DNA from: Daucus carota subsp. sativus
Taxonomy: Eukaryota > Streptophyta > Magnoliopsida > Apiales > Apiaceae
Direction of reading: 5' to 3'
Assembly: GCF_001625215.2 (NCBI RefSeq)
Contig: NC_030387.2
Location: 34,991,606-35,055,605, forward strand
DNA length: 64,000 nt
In this document: positions 57,503 through 64,000 of the stretch, one piece after another
Layout of the letters: each line of letters starts with the position of its first letter
Numbering within the stretch: the stretch's first letter is position 1
The notes under the pieces: model-generated
What the model saw: only the letters and a program-made list of their open reading frames with translations
Database searches by the model: none
Told to the model about the DNA's origin: nothing
Translations under genes and position numbers: made by a program

Positions 57503-60101
57503 TCATATAACTATAGGATCAAGTATAAAGTTGATTTCATCCTTCAATTGTTGCTCGGGATGAGTATATCCGTCCCCGGCCTTGTAAGTAACATAACACA
57601 CTCTCATTAAATTCAGAAACACGGTGATAAATTGCATCGGAACTGGCGTTGGCCTTAGGCATGCCTCACTCATCTCCTTCCATGTATTGTCAATCATTTC
57701 ATCTAACTCGGCCACAGCTCTTTCCTTAGAAACCCCATGCTCCTTTATGTAGCAATCAATAGATGTAGCGACATGTGCTCTGTTATGTTCCTCATACAAA
57801 TACATATATGAACATAGATGAAAAACTCTAAAGCAATTGTCAAATTAGTTAATGGTGTTGATCACTCTTTTTGTATGGTATGATGATGGCATACCTCAAA
57901 GCCTGCTATATCATTAATGATGCACCCATTTGCTTCAGCTACAAGAATTACTTTTGGTTTTGTTAGTGCCCACTCGCAGGCTTTAACGGTATCAACATGC
58001 CCCATCCCCAGAATACTTGCTACTCCCAGAATCCATACGCCTGATGAAGTTAATGCGTTGGGGAAGTATTCCTTAAATGTTGGCACATAGTTTATCTCAC
58101 GCCACTTGGCCTCTATATGATAACATATTAAGTTTGCCTTGAACTGATATAGTTGATTCAAAGAAACAAAAAAGAAAGAGTTTTGTCATCATATTAGTAC
58201 AATGCTGTACAATTGTGGTAAATTGCATTGTGCGCTATCAAAATAGTAGGTAAACTAAAACCATTTTCTGAAGCCGAGATGGTTATATTATAATAACAGC
58301 ATAAAATCAACTGGTAAAAAGAGTTGGATTGTTAGTCATACCACTTCTTTAAGATAAGAAACATCATAATATCTTCCCATCTTTATAATTTCATCATCAA
58401 ATTCACGCAAGACATTTAGGCAAGTGATGTAGCACTCTTTTGAATGACCTTGAAGGCCTTCTACACTTTCGAAATCAAACCTGGAAAAAGATCATACATA
58501 AATTTCAAATAATTCAATTCTGCAGAGTTTTAATGAGCTGTAGCTTTCATGTGATTCATTTCATAACAAATAAAACACTACATCAATTAAGGGGTGTGTG
58601 ATTGAGCACATGCTTTACCGCTCGATTGCTTTCGTGTACAGATCCAGTTCATCCATTGTGCCATATGCATTATAGAGGTCATCAGCTATTGATAGGGCGC
58701 AAAGTACTTTGGTGAACATGATTCGTCCTACAGCATAGCAGGGTTCATACAATATTGAGACATCCAGGAAATAACCTTCAACTACTCTACTCCTGAACTG
58801 AGGTAGTTTTGAGTCGAAGTCCAAATCAGCCCACCACCTGGAATTTGCGAAACAAAAATTAAAATGTATTTAATTTGAGTAAACTAAGATGGATTTCTGA
58901 TTATGGAAAAAATGGGTGGAACTGGAGGATTATGATTTTTTTCATGATTTTATGGAATATACTTAACGTAATGGACTAATTGGAGGATTAACTAATCCTA
59001 TAAATCTGATCAGTTGTATCAGATGTGAGATGACTATATATAGCTTCTAAGTTATCAATTTAAATTTTCTATATATAACATATTCCCAAAACACGTTAAT
59101 AGATAATATTGCACATCTAAAAGATCTTGCAGGTGATTTACCTTTTGACTTGGGACAATTCCTGCTTGTATAACATTTGCACTAGATTGAAATCTAGCTT
59201 CGCGAACTTGAGTAGCAAGTCATTTCGAGATGGATCCTCCTCATAGAAAGAGATGAAATGTTTGGCCTCGATTCTTGGAAGGCCCTTGTGGAGGGGCTGC
59301 TCTAAGGCATGCATGATTTGCCTACTTAGTAATCCCGACTCCAAGTTACTACTTTTAGCCATTGCATTGAGGTGAGAAGTTGTGAAAGCAAGGGCTTCAT
59401 CTAAGATGGCTTCTTCAGTTATTCTTAATTGTGCTGCTTCAAACAAGCTCAGTGTACTCATCTGGTCTTTGCTAATAGCTTCATCAAATTTCCCCTCAAT
59501 TTTGAATTTGCTAAATATATCTAACAAATGGAATTTGTAAATTTCATAAGCTCTTGTGATTAGTATAATGAAAACGAAACATGGACTTCAAAATTTAAAG
59601 GGCACATGATTTTAATTATCAACAAAACTCTGATCACAAATTAAACTATGCACAGACTGACAGACTACAAGTACTCAAGTAGAAAAAACAGGTAACAAAC
59701 TTATAATACAGAAGTTCCCCTAATTAGAAAATTTAAATCAAAGCTTACAAATAAATAAACACCTCGACCAGAAGTAGCAAACACATGCAAAGTTGCAAAC
59801 AATACTAATATATATTTTACGTGCTATGTATACACTTACCAGAAGTGATGTTATAGCCATGTTGTCTGAAAATCCTAAAGCAAGTAGATGTAGTGAAAAG
59901 ATCATGATGTTGGTCAGTTTCGAAGCAGTTCTTACACAAATCCACCAGCCTTTCTTCAATATATTCCTGAAAATTGTACGCAACACCTAAGCGTTCAATG
60001 GTGTTAATTAATATAAGTTCTTCTGTCATTTTGCCGCTTGCTGCAAACACAAGCATGTTCTTTACTTCACTTTTCAGCGCATCACGTTCTTTGGAATACG
60101 C
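57503..60101 (-). CDS. Sesquiterpene synthase-like gene (TPS-a type), no recognisable exon 1
   Basis: Six exons correspond to exons 2-7 of a class III plant terpene synthase: 59840-60101, 59142-59520, 58619-58837, 58342-58480, 57895-58143 and 57503-57790. Lengths (262, 379, 219, 139, 249, 288) and phases are typical, and no stop or shift was found; together they give 511 residues. Landmarks are IERLGVAYNFQEYIE, the RSR of the RxR motif, RWWADL, and GYTHPEQQL near the end. The Asp-rich motif reads DDLYN, not DDxxD, and the second metal site reads NDIAGFEEH, with His where Glu is expected. Exon 1 (with RRx8W) was not found within 1 kb upstream; a local ATG at 60122 would add only seven codons. 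It is probably 5'-truncated or diverged, with doubtful cyclase activity. Family products are farnesyl-diphosphate-derived sesquiterpenes made in the cytosol. Confidence 0.8.
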
Positions 60102-61770
60102 CTCCAATTTTAAAACAGCCATGAACCGTGTAAATAGCAAACAATCATAATATTATATGTGGATGACAAAGAAATTATGGTCACTTATCATTAAATAACA
60201 GAATTACTTATCATTGCATAACAGAATTCTAGAAGAAGAGATTGATAACAGAAGTCAATGTGACAAAATAACTTCCAGATGAAAGGTAAGGAGCATATAC
60301 CCTCAAATAGGAACTGAAAGTTTTTTGGCAGTGTCAGCAACGATCACGTCCAAGACAAATAGAGCATAAAGAGATTAACATGATAGAATTAGAAAATGTA
60401 TTAAATGGATCAAACAACCCAAAAAACAAAAAAATTAGTTTAGGCATTCTAACAAACATTTTATGGCGTCTCAATTATACTAATCATACATCAGAAATCA
60501 AACATGACAAAGTATAAATTTTTTTAAAATGAATTGAATCCAGAACAAAATCCGTAGATGCGTACCATTAATTCTCGCATATGATGTATGTGTCAACGGA
60601 AAGTGTGACTGCTTGTGTATGTATATTTTTCCTTGTAATTAGTAGGAAGATTTTATGACTTCCTTTGGATATAGTATTATAAAAATTATATATAACACAT
60701 CTAGTAGTTTAATTGGATTTGCTGTTCTGTAACTTCTCTCTCATATTTGGTGATTGAATAACGACTTGATGCTTATCTATGGTCAGTAATTTTGGCTTAT
60801 ATCTCTCTACTTTATAAATCCTACTGCCTTTTTTGCTATAAAATGTCCACTTTGTCCCTCTACATTTCTATTAATTTCATTATACGGCCACTGGGACTTT
60901 ACACATAGCCGCGTGTCTCTTTCTCGACCACATACTCCTCACCAACGCTCTCTTCATCTCATTCTGATTTCAAATTTCAAACCAGCATTCAAACTTCAAA
61001 TCTGAGCTCACTTCACTTTACTTTCAAATCAGGTTACTGTCGTGCTACTCGGCGCTTAACTCTGCCTTTTGACATCGTCTTTTGACAGAGCAAGTGATGG
61101 ATTAATTCATCCATTCTCTTCTCTTTTCTCTTTTCCGAATTGATGAAGAACACGCTTTGACTGTAAGTTTATATTTTGCTGCGAAACTGTTTGATGAAAT
61201 GTCTGAAAGAAAAGGTTAATAACTTCGCACTTTGTAATTATATTTCTTACTTAAATTATTGTTAATGGCTTGATTTTGGGATGTATGTACAAGTTTCTTT
61301 TTGTATTTATTGTTTGAATCTAACTTATGATGTCATATATTTGATGTAGACGAAAAAAAAGATGCGGTGTATGGCCAAGTTGTTACTGTCTCTGACTTTG
61401 CCTGGGAAGTATTTGACGAAATGTCCAGGAGCAATTGATAATTCGGTCGATTTTTAGGTATTTTTTGACTGTGTTTTAAATAATTTTTTCTACAATGATT
61501 AATACTTATTTTTAGGTATTTGTCAATTTTTAGGTATTTTTTGATTTTGTTAATTGTTAGGTATTTTTTGACCGTGTTTTGCGATTTTTTGATGAGAGTA
61601 AGGAGTAAAATTGTAATTTTAAGTTTTGCTCGGATATCTTTTGTCATTTGCAGTACCTGACACGTGATATGCTGTTTTGTGTTTTTGATGTAGTTTTGAT
61701 AGACGAGCAGTTTTGATCTCATTATGTGTTTTAAGTTACTGACTTGCACAAGGATTATAATTCTGATGAT
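60102..61770. other. Upstream of the terpene synthase, with promoter-like and PPR-like bits
   Basis: A TATA-like CTATAAAATG (60837-60846) precedes a CT-rich leader-like stretch on the plus strand. Two short plus-strand frames read like the end of a PPR motif: AAKLFDEMSERK (61178-61213) and AWEVFDEMSRSN then stop (61401-61439). They are too short to call a gene but may be captured exon scraps. Terpene synthase exon 1 was searched for here and not seen. Confidence 0.4.
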
Positions 61771-61976
61771 AGGATGTCTGAGGTATGTCATAAAATAGTG
61801 GAGGCCTTTGAAGGCTGTGCAATTTTCCAGGCGGTTGATCACCGTATTGACAGCAATTGATTTCTGAAATGTATAGTCTTTTCCATGAATTCTTTGCTTT
61901 GCCAGTTGAGGAAAAGCTCAAGTATGATACAATCGGTGGTGAGAGAGGTAGCTTTACTGTGTCCACTCATCTTAAG
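61771..61976 (+). pseudogene. Flavanone 3-hydroxylase-like exon fragment with a frameshift
   Basis: The first part reads MSEVCHKIVEAFEGCAIFQ then AVDHRID; after a shift near 61857-61863 it continues SEMYSLFHEFFALPVEEKLK and ends GSFTVSTHLK at a GT donor-like site (61977). This matches the N-terminal part of F3H, the 2-oxoglutarate dioxygenase of flavonoid synthesis (family knowledge). The catalytic His-Asp-His residues lie in later exons that are absent. The TGA at 61858-61860 and the shift make it non-functional. Confidence 0.7.
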
Positions 61977-62851
61977 GTACATTTAAGATTAACCACACAA
62001 TTAATGTAATGTATGATAGGCTTTGATTTGTACACACGTGATGTATATTGTTAGAACCATTTAGATATTACACGTTAAGGTTCTTAATTTAAATCATGTT
62101 CTTAGGTTCATAATGCTTCTGAGATCTTATTTTAGTGTTCTTTTTTTCCTTATAGCATTTGGCTTTTATTGTTTTTTCTAGCTTTATTCAGTTTTATGAT
62201 TTAGAGGTTTGGATAGAATTTAAAAACCAGAATTTGTCTTTGGATAGGCAGAGAACAAGATAAGTACGCGATTAGATCAAACTGGACTATTGTGCTACCA
62301 AGACAGTCAAATATATTGTTGCTATCTTATTCTGAAACTGCTGCCCTATGGTTTAGAGGTTTGTATAAAAGAAACTAATAACAGAATGTGATAATTAGAA
62401 AAGTGTAATGTGGACATTATGTATGAGCATTTGAGAAAGGCAAATAATTATGGTGTTGACCCTTTTTGACACATTATTATAAATTGATCCTTTTTAACAC
62501 ATCAGAACGCAGGTAGAATTGTAACAAGCATACTTGCACCCAGCAATGAAACTAACTTGACTACTATTTAAATTCCGATAATATGGTAACTTAGACCTCT
62601 TTAATCTCTAATGTTCATTCCACCATTAGCTATGTGAGACAGGGATCAAATTGTGACCCGATTTCATTTATCTATCAAATTTTGGGTTTTACCCTTTGTA
62701 TAGTGTGTGCAGCGTGTAGAGACTATTTCAGGATATCGATAATCTTTTCTGAGATTTTCTACAAGTATGAAATCTGGACAATTCTATATACATGTGTGTT
62801 ACATTCGTTAACTCATGACTGTTGTGTCAATTATCATTGTACAAGAGAAAG
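61977..62851. other. Region between the F3H-like and transporter fragments
   Basis: No gene recognised. It could be intron-like or leader sequence belonging to a captured fragment. Confidence 0.4.
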
Positions 62852-63340
62852 ATGGTGGTTGGTGATAGCAGTGGCCAGGGGATTGTCAGAACAATGCGTT
62901 ACGGATGTAATATAAACAATTTTCTTCCTGAAGAATCATTTAAAAGCTGGGGAAATTATGGCAGGGTGTTAGGAAACACAAAATCGTGGCTTACTGATCG
63001 TCTCTTGACGCAATCCAGTGATGAATCTGAGTTACACAAAATGCGTGCTAGGTGCCAGAATGAGATGACGAAGTTGTTAAACTGGTTTGATATGATGTGG
63101 TTTGGTTCTGTTTTGGGAGCTGGAGTTTTTTTCCTCACTGGACAAGCTGCTAGGGATTATGTTGGGCCTGCTGTCATAATATCATACCTCATTTCAGGTT
63201 TGTCTGCTCTGCTTTCTGTCCTTTGTTATACTGAATTTTCTGTGGACCTTCCTGTTGCTGGAGGCTCATTTTTATTTTTATTTTTTTGTGGTAAATCTGG
63301 AGGCTCATTTGTGTATCTAAGAGTAGAGCTTGGTCAAAAG
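62852..63340 (+). pseudogene. 5' fragment of a cationic amino acid transporter (CAT) gene
   Basis: From ATG 62852 the frame encodes a typical plant CAT N-terminus: NNFLPEESFKSWGNYGRVL, a charged stretch, then the first two membrane segments (LGAGVFFLTGQAARDYVGPA and VIISYLISGLSALLSVLCYT) and VDLPVAGGSF...YLRVELG. The family is the APC superfamily of plasma or vacuolar membrane amino acid permeases. Two residues seem missing in the WFG...GAG motif, and a 39-bp in-frame insertion flanked by a 14-bp direct repeat (63258-63271 and 63297-63310) adds 13 residues after GGSF. Similarity stops after ELG at about 63333; dispersed repeat copy 2 begins a few bases later. It is either truncated by the repeat or a captured fragment; the rest could lie beyond the window. 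Confidence 0.75.
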
Positions 63341-63343
63341 TCT

Positions 63344-63558
63344 AATATGATTCAAAGGTCTAATTTCTTTTTATCAAACCTTTAACTTTTAAATATGACC
63401 AATATATGATGACCATGTTTAGAGAAAATATAATAACTATAAAAAACTTATATCACTTTATAATTTATAATTACTAGTGGATATAATTACTAGTGGATAG
63501 TCGGACGTGGTTACATAGTTTCACTAATAACAAACCTCTTTTTCTATTAATTAACTAA

Positions 63559-63605
<47 letters not shown>

Positions 63606-64000
63606 CATCACACATTAATAATATATGGAAAATCTAATAGAATTTATAGCCACTATATTTATTTAAGTAAAAGAAAATTTTAGAATAATAATATATATCG
63701 TGACTAATTTTGAATAATTAAGTATCAATCTTATTATATATTTTCAGTATATGATAGTTTTTTTGTGAATAAAATTAAAAAATAATTCTGTCATTTCTTC
63801 CTTATGTGATTATAAATATCTTAATATGTGTTTTTTTATCATATTTTTCGTCGGCCCCTTTTCATCTTCTTTCATTCCTCTTTCTCCTTCTCTAATACTC
63901 CGCCCTTCCTCTCTCCATCTTTACCAAATTACCTTCAATATATCAAATATAGCCTCAATACCACAGTCACTAACAAAAAAAAATGATCTAGAAATGATAA
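63344..64000 (+). repeat. Dispersed direct repeat, copy 2 (runs off the window)
   Basis: Near-identical to 53228-53835 in the same orientation. It has an expanded (TA)n run at about 63563-63601 and a short duplication of AATTACTAGTGGATA (63469-63499) absent from copy 1. It begins a few bases after the transporter frame loses similarity. Confidence 0.85.

Noticed and set aside
60122..60620. Terpene synthase exon 1 upstream of 60122
   Set aside because: Minus-strand frames there contain no RRx8W or WGD-like motif and no usable donor; exon 1 left as missing.
61333..61842. 169-codon minus-strand ORF
   Set aside because: Low-complexity Ile/Lys/Asn-rich product of AT-rich DNA, antisense to the F3H-like fragment; no domain.

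Overview
This is a window of eukaryotic plant nuclear DNA, almost certainly a eudicot. The evidence is AT-rich intergenic sequence, GT-AG introns, a three-exon LEAFY gene, plant-type DYW pentatricopeptide-repeat and terpene-synthase genes, and SIRE-type Ty1/copia retrotransposons. The family and species cannot be fixed from sequence alone; an asterid is a guess. All exon models below were built by eye from splice sites, reading phase and protein-family knowledge.

Layout. 1-1653: the 3' end of a plus-strand copia element with an unusual palindromic repeat array in its LTR. 3007-7720: two tandem SEC14-like genes (+) with the same six-exon structure. 9063-10852: a two-exon DYW PPR gene (-). 11743-12735: a short coiled-coil gene (-). 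13.8-20 kb: a cluster of non-autonomous DNA transposons, namely a Stowaway-like MITE carrying a nested 9-bp-TSD MITE, a 1.6 kb foldback element and a 1.5 kb Harbinger-like element. 20018-32611: a Mutator-like foldback element (9-bp TSD) split by a complete 11,981-bp SIRE-like retrotransposon (5-bp TSD, two 550-bp LTRs that read as identical). That retrotransposon encodes gag, pol and an extra 1268-residue ORF. 33518-36442: LEAFY (+). 37193-44001: a nine-exon glycyl-tRNA synthetase (-) with two in-frame starts that suggest dual targeting. 44213-44348: a SINE. 46740-50398: an uncharacterised five-exon coiled-coil gene (+).

From 51.7 kb to the end the DNA is a graveyard of gene fragments. It holds two pieces of a VIM/ORTHRUS ubiquitin ligase in reversed order, a sesquiterpene-synthase-like gene (-) lacking a recognisable first exon and with altered metal-binding motifs, a frameshifted flavanone 3-hydroxylase-like piece, and the 5' part of a cationic amino acid transporter. 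Two copies of a >600-bp direct repeat lie at 53.2 and 63.3 kb, and the second abuts the transporter break.

The most unusual material is inside the intact retrotransposon. It has a large accessory ORF after pol without env-like features, an octamer (CAGAGTTT / AAACTCTG) scattered through LTRs, spacer and coding DNA far above chance, and three in-frame stops at the gag-pol junction despite matching LTRs. The host genes show no operon-like relationship; they are ordinary neighbours separated by transposon-rich spacers.
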